Positions 35,005-44,185 of a DNA stretch of 64,000 nt are shown piece after piece. Within the stretch, counting starts at the first letter, position 1; every line of letters begins with the position of its first letter. Location: contig NZ_JABFTT010000002.1 in assembly GCF_021404465.1 (NCBI RefSeq), forward strand, positions 248,001 through 312,000, read 5' to 3'. The notes under the pieces are model-generated. The model saw nothing but the letters and a program-made list of their open reading frames with translations. It did no database searches and had not been told where the DNA came from. Made by a program: the position numbers and the translations under genes. Source of the stretch: Billgrantia zhangzhouensis (GTDB taxonomy: Bacteria; Pseudomonadota; Gammaproteobacteria; Pseudomonadales; Halomonadaceae).

Positions 35005-36165
35005 ATGCGCCAGCTGTCCCAATCCCGCGCGCTTATCGCCCTTCCGCTTTCGCTGCTCTCCGCCGGCGTGACCCAGGCCGCCGAGGTCGAGCTGCCGCAC
35101 ACCATGGCCTGGACCGCCTACGGCACCAACTCCAGCGGCTATGCCCAAGCCGTGGCCATCGGCAACATGCTGCAGAACCATTACGGCACCTCGGTGCGCA
35201 TCCTGCCCGGCGACAACGACGTTTCGCGCATGACGCCGCTCAAGCAGGGCCGCGTCGACCTGTGCGCCTGCGGTATCGCCAGCTACTACGGGGCCGAGGG
35301 CGTAATGATGTTCGCCCACCCCGACTGGGGCCCCCAGCCCATCCGGCTGCTCACGACTTCCACCGCCTCCTTCGGCCTGTCTCTGGCGGTGGCCGGCGAC
35401 CTCGGCGTCGCGACCCCGGCCGACCTGGCCGGCAAGCGTATCGCCTATATTCGTGGTGACGACGCCCTCAACAAGGGCACCGAGGCCTACCTGGCCTTCG
35501 GCGGGCTGACCTGGGATGATGTCGAGCGTGTCGATTACCCCGGCTATGCACGCTCCTTCGACGGCATCATCGCCGGCGATGTCGACGCTTCTTTCACCAC
35601 CACCGTGACGCCGCCCGCCCAGCAGCTCGCCAGCAGCCCCCGCGGCGTCAGCTGGCCGGTGCTCGACCCTGACGATGCCGAGGGTTGGGAACGCATGCTG
35701 GCGGTGGCGCCCTACTTCCAGCCCCATGAGGTCACCGCCGGGGCCGGTGACGTCAGCACCGACAACCCCGTACCCAGCGCCAGCTACCCCTATCCTATTG
35801 TGGTAGCCAACCAGGACCTCGATGACAACATTGCCTACGGCCTGATCAGGGCGCTGCAAGACAACTACGACGACTACAAGGATGCCGCGCCCGGAGCGAT
35901 GGGCTATGCCCTGGAGTACCAGGACCTGACCTGGGTGCTGCCGTTCCACGACGCCGTGGTCGAGTACTACAAGGAGATTGGCGAATGGACCGATGACATG
36001 CAGGCGCACCAGGACTCGCTGGTCGAGCGCCAGTCATTGTTGCTTGAGGCCTGGAACGCCTTCATCGAAGACGCTCCCTCCGACGAAGAGGAGTTCCGCG
36101 ATGCCTGGATGCAGGCACGTGCCACGGCCTTGCGCGAGTCCGGCTTCGAACCAGTCTTCGAATGA
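35005..36165 (+). CDS. TAXI-family TRAP solute-binding protein
   Basis: A 386-residue periplasmic receptor of the TAXI (TRAP-associated extracytoplasmic immunogenic) group. The signal peptide ends near QAAEVELP (about 26). The domain has MAWTAYGTNSSGYAQAVAIGNML, RILPGDNDVSRMTPLKQGRVDLCACG and DLAGKRIAYIRGDDALNKG, the usual ligand-cleft blocks. ATG 35005 is preceded by AGGAG. It is cotranscribed with a fused permease and an enoyl-CoA hydratase gene, so the ligand is probably a carboxylic acid degraded by beta-oxidation. Ligand identity is unknown. Confidence 0.88.
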   Translation: MRQLSQSRALIALPLSLLSAGVTQAAEVELPHTMAWTAYGTNSSGYAQAVAIGNMLQNHYGTSVRILPGDNDVSRMTPLKQGRVDLCACGIASYYGAEGVMMFAHPDWGPQPIRLLTTSTASFGLSLAVAGDLGVATPADLAGKRIAYIRGDDALNKGTEAYLAFGGLTWDDVERVDYPGYARSFDGIIAGDVDASFTTTVTPPAQQLASSPRGVSWPVLDPDDAEGWERMLAVAPYFQPHEVTAGAGDVSTDNPVPSASYPYPIVVANQDLDDNIAYGLIRALQDNYDDYKDAAPGAMGYALEYQDLTWVLPFHDAVVEYYKEIGEWTDDMQAHQDSLVERQSLLLEAWNAFIEDAPSDEEEFRDAWMQARATALRESGFEPVFE

Positions 36166-36229
36166 CCGCGCCATCAGCGATTGATTTCGGGGCGGCTATG
36201 CCGCCCTTTGCCGCCTCACGGATGCTGCC

Positions 36230-38254
36230 ATGACCACCGCTAATATCCCCCCCGAGTCGCCACGCCAGCTCAAGGAAAAGGTCACCCATGTCCGCCCGCT
36301 GCCCACCGCCCTGCGCTGGATCCCCGGCGCGGTGACGGTCGTACTGATGGCCATGACGTTGGACTACTTGTTCAACCTGGGCTGGCTGCGCTTCGTGACC
36401 GGACTGGAGACGCAGTTCTACTACGCCGTGGTGGCCCTGCTGCTGCCGCTGGTCTATCTGCTGTGGCCGATCCTGCCTTCGCGGCAACACCTCCCGGTGC
36501 CGTGGTATGACTATCTGCTCAGCGCAGCCACCCTGGTCGTCGGTAGCTACTTCGTCTATCACGCCGAATCGATCCTCGAGCGCGGCTGGGCCTTTGCCGC
36601 CCCCGATACGGCCATTCTGGCCAGCTATGCCTGGTGGCTGTTGATCGTCGAGGCCGCCCGGCGTGCCGGCGGCTGGCCGATTGCCATGATCGTGGCGACG
36701 TTCTCGCTCTACCCGCTGGTGGCCGATATCGTGCCCGGGCCGATCCAGGCGTTTCCTTCCACCCTGGAGGAGACCGCCATGTACCACACCATGAGCACCG
36801 AAAGCATCATGGGCGTACCGCTGCAGGCCTTCGCTGGTCTGGTCATCGGCTTCCTCGTCTTTGGCGTGGTATTACAGAAGAGTGGCGGCGGCAAGTTCTT
36901 CATCGACCTGGCCTTCGCCCTGCTGGGCCACGTGCGCGGCGGCCCAGCCAAGGTGTCGATCTTCTCCAGTGGGCTGATGGGCTCAATGAGCGGCAGCGTG
37001 ATCAGCAACGTGCTGACCACCGGCGTGCTGTCGATTCCCGCCATGCGCCGCATCGGCATGGGCCGTTCGTTCGCGGGCGGCGTCGAGGCCTGCGCCTCCA
37101 CCGGTGGCGTGCTGATGCCACCGGTCATGGGCGCCACCGCCTTCGTCATGGCCATGTTCCTCGACGTGCCCTATGCCGCCGTGGCCCTGGCGGCGGTGAT
37201 CCCCTCGATCCTCTATTTCCTCGGCCTGTTCATCCAGATCGATGCCTATGCGGCGCGCCACGACATCAAAGGCTTGCCTGCCGTAGAACTGCCCTCGGTC
37301 GTGCAGACCCTCAAGGAAGGTTGGTACTTCATCTTCGTCTTCGCCCTGCTGGTGTGGATGCTGCTGGTGATGCAGCGCGAGGCCGTGGCGCCTTTCTATG
37401 CCACCGCGCTGCTGCTGGTGCTCAACCAGTTCTCGCGTCGCAACCGCTGGGGGCTGCGCGAACTGGGCGAATCGCTCTCTTCGGCGGCCAAGCTGTTCGC
37501 CGAGTTGATCGCGATCCTGGCCGGCGTCGGCATGCTGGTCGGTGCACTGTCAATGACCGGACTCTCCGGCACCATCGCCAACGACTTCATCCATATCGCC
37601 GGCGGCAGCGTGCCGCTACTGTTGATCATGGGCGCCCTGACCAGCTTCGTCCTCGGTATCGGCATGACCGTCACCGCGGCTTATATCTTTCTCGCCGTGG
37701 CGCTGGCGCCGGCGCTGATCCAGGGTGGCGGGCTCGATCCCATGGCGGTACACATGTTCATCCTCTATTGGGGCATGCTCAGCTTCATCACCCCGCCGGT
37801 GGCGCTGGGCGCCTTCGCCGCTGCCACCGTGGCCGGTGCCCGCCCCATGGCCACGGGCCTGCAGGCCATGCGCCTGGGCAGCGTGATCTATTTCATTCCC
37901 TTCCTGTTCGTGCTCAACCCCGCCTTGATCATGCAGGGGGAGGTATCGCAAATCGGTCTGGTCTTCATTCAGGCCGTGATCGGCATCGTGCTGTTCGCCT
38001 CCGCCATGCAGGGTTACCTGATCGGCGTGGGCCGGCTCGGTATCGGCGTCCTGCATGAGATCCCGGCCCGCGGACTGGTGCTGGTGGCCGGCCTGCTGTT
38101 CGCCCTGCCCGGCGGCGGCATGGTGCCGCTCAGCCAGATCGAACTGGTGGGTAGTGCGATGGCCGCCCTGCTGCCTGCCATGCTTCTGGCACGCTGGAGC
38201 CAGCGCCACGCAGGACCGCATGCGGCGAAGATGGCGCATCCCATCGATTCTTGA
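36230..38254 (+). CDS. TRAP transporter fused permease (TAXI type, DctQM fusion)
   Basis: A 674-residue membrane protein combining the small (4-TM) and large (12-TM) TRAP subunits. The N-terminal helices cover about 25-165. The DctM-like domain from about 190 carries PLQAFAGLVIGFLVFGVVLQKSGGG, SGSVISNVLTTGVLSIPAMRRIGMGRSFAGGVEACASTGG and MPPVMGATAFVMA, hallmarks of TAXI fused permeases. The C-terminal ~100 residues hold extra helices and a DUF3394-like region. It uses the Na+ gradient, which suits a halophile. It follows the binding protein by 64 nt. Confidence 0.92.
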   Translation: MTTANIPPESPRQLKEKVTHVRPLPTALRWIPGAVTVVLMAMTLDYLFNLGWLRFVTGLETQFYYAVVALLLPLVYLLWPILPSRQHLPVPWYDYLLSAATLVVGSYFVYHAESILERGWAFAAPDTAILASYAWWLLIVEAARRAGGWPIAMIVATFSLYPLVADIVPGPIQAFPSTLEETAMYHTMSTESIMGVPLQAFAGLVIGFLVFGVVLQKSGGGKFFIDLAFALLGHVRGGPAKVSIFSSGLMGSMSGSVISNVLTTGVLSIPAMRRIGMGRSFAGGVEACASTGGVLMPPVMGATAFVMAMFLDVPYAAVALAAVIPSILYFLGLFIQIDAYAARHDIKGLPAVELPSVVQTLKEGWYFIFVFALLVWMLLVMQREAVAPFYATALLLVLNQFSRRNRWGLRELGESLSSAAKLFAELIAILAGVGMLVGALSMTGLSGTIANDFIHIAGGSVPLLLIMGALTSFVLGIGMTVTAAYIFLAVALAPALIQGGGLDPMAVHMFILYWGMLSFITPPVALGAFAAATVAGARPMATGLQAMRLGSVIYFIPFLFVLNPALIMQGEVSQIGLVFIQAVIGIVLFASAMQGYLIGVGRLGIGVLHEIPARGLVLVAGLLFALPGGGMVPLSQIELVGSAMAALLPAMLLARWSQRHAGPHAAKMAHPIDS

Positions 38255-38311
38255 GGTTGCGTGCATGTACCATTCATTCAAACCGATGCCTTATACAGGG
38301 AGCCATACAGC

Positions 38312-39739
38312 ATGACGTCCCCCGTCGCCTACCAGCGCCACGATGAGATTGGCGTGATCACCATCGACAATCCGCCTGTCAATGCCCTGGGCCAGGCCGT
38401 GCGCCAGGGGTTGATGGAAGCCGTCAGCCAGGGTAACGATGACCCACAGGTTAAGGTACTGGTGCTGGTCGCCCGTGGCCGCACCTTCATTGCCGGAGCC
38501 GACATCCGCGAATTCGGCAAGCCACCGCAGGCGCCCGTTCTGCCGGAGGTGATCGCCCATCTCGAGGCCAGCGTCAAGCCTATCGTCGCCGTGCTGCACG
38601 GTACGGCGCTGGGCGGTGGACTCGAGGTCGCGCTGGGCTGCCAACTGCGTGTGGCACTGCCTGGGACCCAGGTGGGGCTACCCGAGGTCAAGCTGGGGCT
38701 GCTGCCCGGCGCCGGCGGAACCCAGCGGCTGCCGCGCCTGGCCGGCATCGAGGCGGCACTAGATCTGATCACCAGCGGGCGCTTCGCCGCTGCCGACGAG
38801 GCGCGGTCCCTGGGTATCGTCGATGCCGTGCTCGCTTTCGACGACCCGCTGAAGGCAGGCCTGGCCGCCGCCCGTGAAATCGCCGACGGCACCTGTACGC
38901 CGCGAATCACCGGCGAGCTGCCGCCGCCGGCCGCCGTCCCCAAGGCGATCGCGCGCTACCGCGCCAAGCTGGAAGCCGAAGTACCCGAGCTCTTCTCGCC
39001 CTTCCGTTGCATCGAGGCGATCGCTGCCAGCTGCGAGGGCAGCCTGGCCGAAGGCCTGCGCCGCGAGCGCGAGCTGTTTCTTGCCTGCATGGAGTCGCCC
39101 CAGCGCGCCGGCCTGATCCACGCCTTCTTCGCTGCCCGTGCGCCACACAAGGTGCCAGAAGCAAGCGAGGCCCCCGCCCTGACACGCCTGGCCCTGCTCG
39201 GCGAGCATCCCCTGTTCGACAAGCTCAAGGGTAAGGCTGAGCGGGCTGGTATCGAACTCAGCGAGCGGGCCGACGATGTCACCCAGGCCTGCCTCATCGC
39301 TGCCGGAGCCGACGCGGCCTGTCCGACCCACGGCCTGCGTATCGCCCTGCTTGACGTGGCAGCGGCGCACGACCTCGGCAGCGTCGACGCCGACCTAGCG
39401 CTGATCGTACCTGCCGAGGGCAGCCTGGCCGAGCTGGTAACGCTGCGCGCCGATGCGACCCAGCAGCAGACCGTGGCCAATCTGCTCAAGAACCTTCGCC
39501 AGGGAGTAGCGGTCAGCCGCCAGGGCAGCCTGCTCGCCACCCTGGCAAAGGCGGCACGAGACGACGAGACCAACCCGCACGTCGCCATGGAAGCAGCCAG
39601 CCTGATGCTGGCCGAACGCGGCTGGGCCTACCGCACCAGCGATATCGACCTGCTCGCCATTGAGGCGTTGGGCTACCCGCGCCACTTGGGCGGCCCCCAT
39701 CGCCAGGCCCGCTTGGCAAGGGAAGAGCAGCACGGCTGA
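38312..39739 (+). CDS. Enoyl-CoA hydratase with FadJ-like C-terminus lacking the NAD domain
   Basis: A 475-residue protein. Residues 1-190 are a crotonase domain with both catalytic glutamates (HGTALGGGLEVALG, Glu105; GLPEVKLG, Glu125) and the oxyanion-hole AGADI. Residues ~235-290 match the FadB/FadJ linker (LFSPFRCIEA, LIHAFFAARAPHKVP). The following ~130 residues lack any GxGxxG motif. The end (SDIDLLAIEALGYPRHLGGP) matches the C-terminal domain of multifunctional FadB/FadJ. The dehydrogenase Rossmann domain is therefore missing or decayed; a separate dehydrogenase is encoded at 44186. It is the third gene of the TRAP operon. Confidence 0.85.
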   Translation: MTSPVAYQRHDEIGVITIDNPPVNALGQAVRQGLMEAVSQGNDDPQVKVLVLVARGRTFIAGADIREFGKPPQAPVLPEVIAHLEASVKPIVAVLHGTALGGGLEVALGCQLRVALPGTQVGLPEVKLGLLPGAGGTQRLPRLAGIEAALDLITSGRFAAADEARSLGIVDAVLAFDDPLKAGLAAAREIADGTCTPRITGELPPPAAVPKAIARYRAKLEAEVPELFSPFRCIEAIAASCEGSLAEGLRRERELFLACMESPQRAGLIHAFFAARAPHKVPEASEAPALTRLALLGEHPLFDKLKGKAERAGIELSERADDVTQACLIAAGADAACPTHGLRIALLDVAAAHDLGSVDADLALIVPAEGSLAELVTLRADATQQQTVANLLKNLRQGVAVSRQGSLLATLAKAARDDETNPHVAMEAASLMLAERGWAYRTSDIDLLAIEALGYPRHLGGPHRQARLAREEQHG

Positions 39740-39754
39740 AGGCAACACAAGTCA

Positions 39755-41152
39755 TTACCAGGCCGCGAGCAGGAACCAACCGGCCAGCAGCGGAATGCAG
39801 GCGAGCAGGAAGCGCCCATTCCAGCAATAGCCGATGCGGCTCGATGCGATTCCGGTGAAGCGCGACAGGATCAGCATCGAGGCCGTCATCGGCGATGACA
39901 TCATCGCCAGCGCCCAGCCCACCATCAGCGATGCTCCGAGCAGTGCCGGCGGCAACCCTTCAATGGGCAGCGTCGGCACCAGTCCCACCAGCAGCGTCAC
40001 GGTGACGATGGGGTTGATACCGACCTGGGCCAGCCCCATCACCAACAGCATGGCCAGCACGGCGTTGGCCGCCCCCAGCGGCTGCATGGCGACCATCAAT
40101 GGCCCAAGGCTCTCCACCGGCACCAGCGCTACGCACAGGTGCCCAAGGTAGCCTGCCGCCCCCAGCACCACGACCTCGTTGGCACTCGGTGCCAGCAGCC
40201 ATGGCAACTGGCGATGCAAGCTGGCCAGCGCCGCCGGCACGCCCAGCATGCCAAGCCGGCGACGCTGCCAGGCGAGCCAGGTGATCGCAGCGAGTGGCGC
40301 GCCCATCAACACGGCGATGGGCAGCCGCACCTGCAGCGCCCAGGCCAGCAAAAACACCAGTGAGACGACACCCAACAGCAGCAGGCAGAACTGCCCCAAC
40401 GGCGCCGCCGAGGGGGCCGGGCCGACGACATGAGCGGGATGCGGGCCGGTGACATGATCGACGCCCCACCCCACCAGGAAGATGAGCAACGCAGCGCCGA
40501 TCACATAGGGAGCGAGGTCGAGCCAGCGCAGCTCGGGCAAATTGGAGAGTACCACCGCCACGCCGATACCCATGGGCGAGATCAGCGGGGCCAGCGAGAA
40601 GCCGCGCAGCAGGGCCAGCATCATCCGTCGCTGGCGTACCTGCCGCACCCAGGCGCGGCCCTGGGCCGCCGCCAGGGTATTGCTCTTCTCGATCATGCCG
40701 GCGAACAGGTTGAGTACGCCGATATTGAGAATGATGCCGAACAGCGCCGAGCCGGCCGAGAGGATCGGGTAGCGCCGTCCCGGCGGTTGCAGTAGCATCG
40801 CCTCGCCGCAGCGGCGCACCAGACGTGAGCGATAAGCGGGCAAACGCAGCAGGCTGAGCGCCACCACGAAGGTGGCAAAGAAAGCGAAACGGCCGGCTGC
40901 CTCGAACAGCAGTCTGCCGGGAGCCTCGCTGCGCCATAGAACGACCACGCTCAGTGCGGCAGCCGCTGCGAGCAGCCAGCGCGCCATGGACGACAGATGC
41001 CGGATCACGCCGGCCAGATAAAGGACCAGCGCCAATACTGCCGTGCCCTGCAGCCAGGCGCTGGTGAATACCAGGTGGCCGAGGGTCGTCAGGGTCACCA
41101 ACACCAGCAGGCTGACATGCAGCCGAACCGGTGCTTCCATCAATGGACTCAT
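39755..41152 (-). CDS. Polytopic membrane protein of unknown family
   Basis: A 465-residue protein with about 12 predicted TM helices and almost no soluble domain. I recognise no family with confidence. The repeated pattern of NIGVLNLFAGMIEKSNTL, ISPMGIGVAVVLSNLPEL and the C-terminal MVGWALAMMSSPMTASMLILSRFTG is loosely like anion-transporter (IT superfamily) hairpins, so a carboxylate permease or exporter is possible. It overlaps the acyl-CoA ligase gene by 4 nt (ATGA) and is third in the ACAD-ligase operon, converging on the hydratase gene. Confidence 0.7.
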   Translation of the reverse strand: MSPLMEAPVRLHVSLLVLVTLTTLGHLVFTSAWLQGTAVLALVLYLAGVIRHLSSMARWLLAAAAALSVVVLWRSEAPGRLLFEAAGRFAFFATFVVALSLLRLPAYRSRLVRRCGEAMLLQPPGRRYPILSAGSALFGIILNIGVLNLFAGMIEKSNTLAAAQGRAWVRQVRQRRMMLALLRGFSLAPLISPMGIGVAVVLSNLPELRWLDLAPYVIGAALLIFLVGWGVDHVTGPHPAHVVGPAPSAAPLGQFCLLLLGVVSLVFLLAWALQVRLPIAVLMGAPLAAITWLAWQRRRLGMLGVPAALASLHRQLPWLLAPSANEVVVLGAAGYLGHLCVALVPVESLGPLMVAMQPLGAANAVLAMLLVMGLAQVGINPIVTVTLLVGLVPTLPIEGLPPALLGASLMVGWALAMMSSPMTASMLILSRFTGIASSRIGYCWNGRFLLACIPLLAGWFLLAAW

Positions 41153-42789
41153 GCCTCCCCGCGGTTGGCCAGCTCGCGCAGATGCCCCTTGAGGATCTTG
41201 CCGCTGGCGGTGGCTGGCAGCGCGTCCATCAGTACCAGCCGCGTCGGCCGCTTGTAGGGTGCCAGGCGCTCGGCAATGAAGGCCTTGAGCCCCTCTTCGT
41301 CAACCCTGGCACCGGGTTCGCACTGGATGAAGGCGACCACCTCCTCGTTGCCCTCCACTTGGCGTCCGATCACGGCCGACAGGGTCACGTCGGGGTGTTC
41401 ATTGATCACCGCCTCGACGTCGGGCGGATAGATGTTGAAGCCGGAGCGGATGATCAGTTCCTTGCTGCGACCGACGATGTAGAGCTGATCGTCGTCATCA
41501 AAGCGGGCGATATCGCCGGTATTGAGCCAGCCGTCCTCGGTCAGGCAGGCACGGGTAGCCGCCGGCTGGCGGAAGTAGCCCTTCATCACGTTGGGACCGC
41601 GCACCCACAGCTCGCCGGCGCCGGCATGATCGGGTTCGTCCTCACCGGCATCGCCCAGCGGCTCGAGGCGATACTCCTGCAGCGGCAGCACGCGCCCCAC
41701 GGTGTTGCTGTCGAAGCTATCGTCGATGCGGGTCTGGCTGATGGTCGGACTCGCCTCGGTGAGGCCGTAGCCGTTGTGCAGCGTGAGCCCGAACAGCGCC
41801 TGCACCCGGCGCTTGAGGTCGCCGTCAAGCGGCGAACCGCCGGCAGAGATATAGCGCAGCGCAGGGACCACGAGCGAGCGCCCCTCGCGACGCAGCGTCT
41901 CGAGCATGCGCGCGAACATGGCCGGCACGCCCTGCAGCACGGTGATGCGCTCCTGTTCCAGGGCCGCCAGCATGGCGGGGGCATCGAAGCGCGGCACGCA
42001 GTAGAGACAGGCACCGTTGTAGAGCGAGCCCATGCACACTGACGACAGGCCGAACACGTGGGACATCGGCAGCACGCCGTAGACCCGCTCGCCTTCGCAC
42101 AGGTGGCGCATGCCACCGGAGAGCGCAGCGATGTAGAGAATGCCGCGATGCGTGAGCATCACGCCCTTGGGCGTGCCGGTGGTCCCCGAGGTGTAGATCA
42201 TCGCTGCGACCTGGTCGGCGCCATCGGCCGCGACCGGCTCCGGTTCGACCTCGGCCAGCGGTGACAGCCCGAGCCGGCCCAGCGAGGGGTGCGCGAATGC
42301 TTCGGCGCCGTGCCTCCGGCCATGGGCCTCGGCATCGGGAGACGCCTCGCTGGTATAGAAGATCCGCCGTGGCTGGCAGTTGTTGCGAATGGCATCGATC
42401 TCCTGGCCTGAGAGCCGCGAGTTGACGATGGCCACCCAGACATCACGCTCGCTCGCCGCCAGCAACAGCACGACCAGCGCCCGACAGTTCTCGCTCACGG
42501 TCATGATGCGATCGCCGGGACGAATGCTCAGCGTATCGAGCCACTCGGCGGCGGCGCGTATTTCGCGTCCCAGCTCGACATAGCGCCAGCGCACCTCGCC
42601 GTCGACCAGCGCCGGCTGGTCGCTCAAACGCTCGGCATTCTCCAGCACGCGGGTACTCAAGCGCTCGGGCAGCTCGGCCACCAGCTCGCTCGCCAGGCGA
42701 CCGAAGATCACCTCATCGGGCGCCTGGCGGGGCACCGAGAGAGGTTGGCGCTCAGTTGCGAGAGCCCCCCGCTCGCTATCGAGCGCCAT
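41149..42789 (-). CDS. AMP-dependent acyl-CoA ligase
   Basis: A 546-residue adenylate-forming enzyme expected to convert a carboxylic acid to its CoA thioester. It has the P-loop MIYTSGTTGTPKGVMLTH (about 198-215), A5 region NGYGLTEASPT, A7 GWLNTGDIARFDDDDQLYIVGRSKELIIRSGFNIYPPDVE, and catalytic lysine in ATASGKILKGHL near the end. Its substrate cannot be named; the neighbours imply an acid processed by beta-oxidation. It is coupled by 1 nt to the acyl-CoA dehydrogenase gene and 4 nt to the membrane protein. Confidence 0.88.
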   Translation of the reverse strand: MALDSERGALATERQPLSVPRQAPDEVIFGRLASELVAELPERLSTRVLENAERLSDQPALVDGEVRWRYVELGREIRAAAEWLDTLSIRPGDRIMTVSENCRALVVLLLAASERDVWVAIVNSRLSGQEIDAIRNNCQPRRIFYTSEASPDAEAHGRRHGAEAFAHPSLGRLGLSPLAEVEPEPVAADGADQVAAMIYTSGTTGTPKGVMLTHRGILYIAALSGGMRHLCEGERVYGVLPMSHVFGLSSVCMGSLYNGACLYCVPRFDAPAMLAALEQERITVLQGVPAMFARMLETLRREGRSLVVPALRYISAGGSPLDGDLKRRVQALFGLTLHNGYGLTEASPTISQTRIDDSFDSNTVGRVLPLQEYRLEPLGDAGEDEPDHAGAGELWVRGPNVMKGYFRQPAATRACLTEDGWLNTGDIARFDDDDQLYIVGRSKELIIRSGFNIYPPDVEAVINEHPDVTLSAVIGRQVEGNEEVVAFIQCEPGARVDEEGLKAFIAERLAPYKRPTRLVLMDALPATASGKILKGHLRELANRGEA

Positions 42790-43940
42790 CAGGTCACCTC
42801 CCGTACCATGTTGCGTGCGATCACCATCTGCTGAATCTGGGTCGTGCCTTCGTAGATGCGAAACAGGCGTACATCGCGATAGAAGCGCTCCACCGCATAC
42901 TCGGCCATGTAGCCGGAGCCACCGTGGACCTGCACCGCGCGATCGGCCACCCGGCCCACCATCTCAGCGCAGAACAACTTGCAGCACGACGCCAGGGTGG
43001 AGACGTTCTCGCCGGCGTCCTTGCGCCGGGCCGCATCTAGCACCATGGTGCGGCCGGCATAGGCCTCGGTCTTGCTGTCGGCGAGCATCGCCTGCACCAG
43101 CTGGTGCTCGGCCAGCGGCACGCCGAACTGCTTGCGTTCGATAGCGTAGTTCAGCGACTCCTCGACGAGGCGTTCGGCCACACCCACGCACACCGCCGAA
43201 ATGTGCAGGCGCCCGCGGTCGAGCACCTTCATCGCCGTCTTGAAGCCCTGGCCCTCGCGGCCGCCGATGATATTCTCGGCCGGCACCCGGCAGTCCTCGA
43301 AGATGATGTCGCAGGTGTGCGCCCCTTTCTGGCCCATCTTGTTGTCGGCCGGCCCGCGCTTGAGCCCTGGCGTGTCGCCCTCGACGATGAAGGCAGTGAT
43401 ACCTCCGGCGCCCTTGTTGCTCGGATCGGTCCGTGCCATTACGGTGAAGACGTCGGCCTCGGGGCCATTGGTGATGAAGCGCTTGGTGCCGTTGAGCACG
43501 TAGTGGTCGCCATCGCGTATCGCGGTGGTCCGCAGACTCGCCGCGTCGGAGCCGGAGTCGGGCTCGGTGAGACAGAAGGCACTGAGCAGTTCGCCGGTGG
43601 CCAGGCGCGGCACGTACTTCGCCTTCTGTTCCGGGGTGCCGTCGATCAGGATCCCCTGGGCGCCGATGCCGTTGTTGGTACCGAACACCGAGCGGAAGGC
43701 TGGCGAGGTCTTGCCGAGCTCCATCGCCACCAGCGCCTCCTCCTCCATGGTCAGCTCCAGGCCGCCGTACTCCTCGGGGATCGATAGGCCGAACAGGCCG
43801 ACCTCCTTCATCTCCTCGAGCAGTTCCTGCGGCACCGCATCCTCTTCCGCCAGGCGCACCTCGTTGGGAATCAGGCGCTCGCGCACGAAGCGGGAAATGG
43901 TATCGATGAGCTGATCGAGCAGTTCGGGGTCACGAATCAT
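42789..43940 (-). CDS. Acyl-CoA dehydrogenase
   Basis: A 383-residue FAD enzyme introducing the alpha-beta double bond into acyl-CoA. Signature motifs are AFCLTEPDSGSDAASLRTTA (FAD/substrate binding, about 133-152), KRFITNGPEAD, and a C-terminal YRDVRLFRIYEGTTQIQQ in which Glu364 is the expected catalytic base. The substrate range is unknown. It is the first gene of a minus-strand operon (dehydrogenase, ligase, membrane protein) divergent from the dehydrogenase-thiolase operon across a 245-nt control region. Confidence 0.92.
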   Translation of the reverse strand: MIRDPELLDQLIDTISRFVRERLIPNEVRLAEEDAVPQELLEEMKEVGLFGLSIPEEYGGLELTMEEEALVAMELGKTSPAFRSVFGTNNGIGAQGILIDGTPEQKAKYVPRLATGELLSAFCLTEPDSGSDAASLRTTAIRDGDHYVLNGTKRFITNGPEADVFTVMARTDPSNKGAGGITAFIVEGDTPGLKRGPADNKMGQKGAHTCDIIFEDCRVPAENIIGGREGQGFKTAMKVLDRGRLHISAVCVGVAERLVEESLNYAIERKQFGVPLAEHQLVQAMLADSKTEAYAGRTMVLDAARRKDAGENVSTLASCCKLFCAEMVGRVADRAVQVHGGSGYMAEYAVERFYRDVRLFRIYEGTTQIQQMVIARNMVREVT

Positions 43941-44047
43941 GGCATGTCCTCACGCAGGTGGCGGCTGGCTGTCAGACACTGTGGTTAAGAGCTACGGAAT
44001 GACCAAGAGTAACGGAGCCCTTGAAATGACAGGCCTTTTCTGACTCA

Positions 44048-44064
44048 ATTTCGCATAGCAGAAT
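44048..44064. promoter_or_regulatory. Candidate IclR operator in the divergent catabolic promoter region
   Basis: ATTTCGCATAGCAGAAT, a near-dyad of the form TTyCGCnTAGCrGAA, agrees at 12 of 15 positions with the dyad at 34869. The core GCATAGC recurs at 44096-44102. It lies between the divergent acyl-CoA dehydrogenase and hydroxyacyl-CoA dehydrogenase genes. Confidence 0.55.
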
Positions 44065-44121
44065 GAAAAACCGCATTAAGTTGTCAGGCAATGTTGCATA
44101 GCCTAGGATGGCAGTCAATAT

Positions 44122-44138
44122 ACGGAATGGCATTCCGT
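44122..44138. promoter_or_regulatory. Perfect 17-bp palindrome upstream of the hydroxyacyl-CoA dehydrogenase gene
   Basis: ACGGAATG-G-CATTCCGT, perfect 8-bp arms around one base, 47 nt before the ATG. A half-copy CTACGGAATG lies at 43992-44001. It differs from the TTyCGCnTAGCrGAA sites and may bind another regulator or be the main operator of this operon. Confidence 0.55.
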
Positions 44139-44185
44139 CTGGCGAAACAAGCCCCCGTTACAACCTATATAAAGAGGACAGACTC

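Noticed and set aside
34888..36009. A 373-codon frame antisense to the TAXI binding protein
   Set aside because: Val/Gly/His-rich antisense translation with no motif; the forward gene has a signal peptide, ribosome-binding site and promoter.
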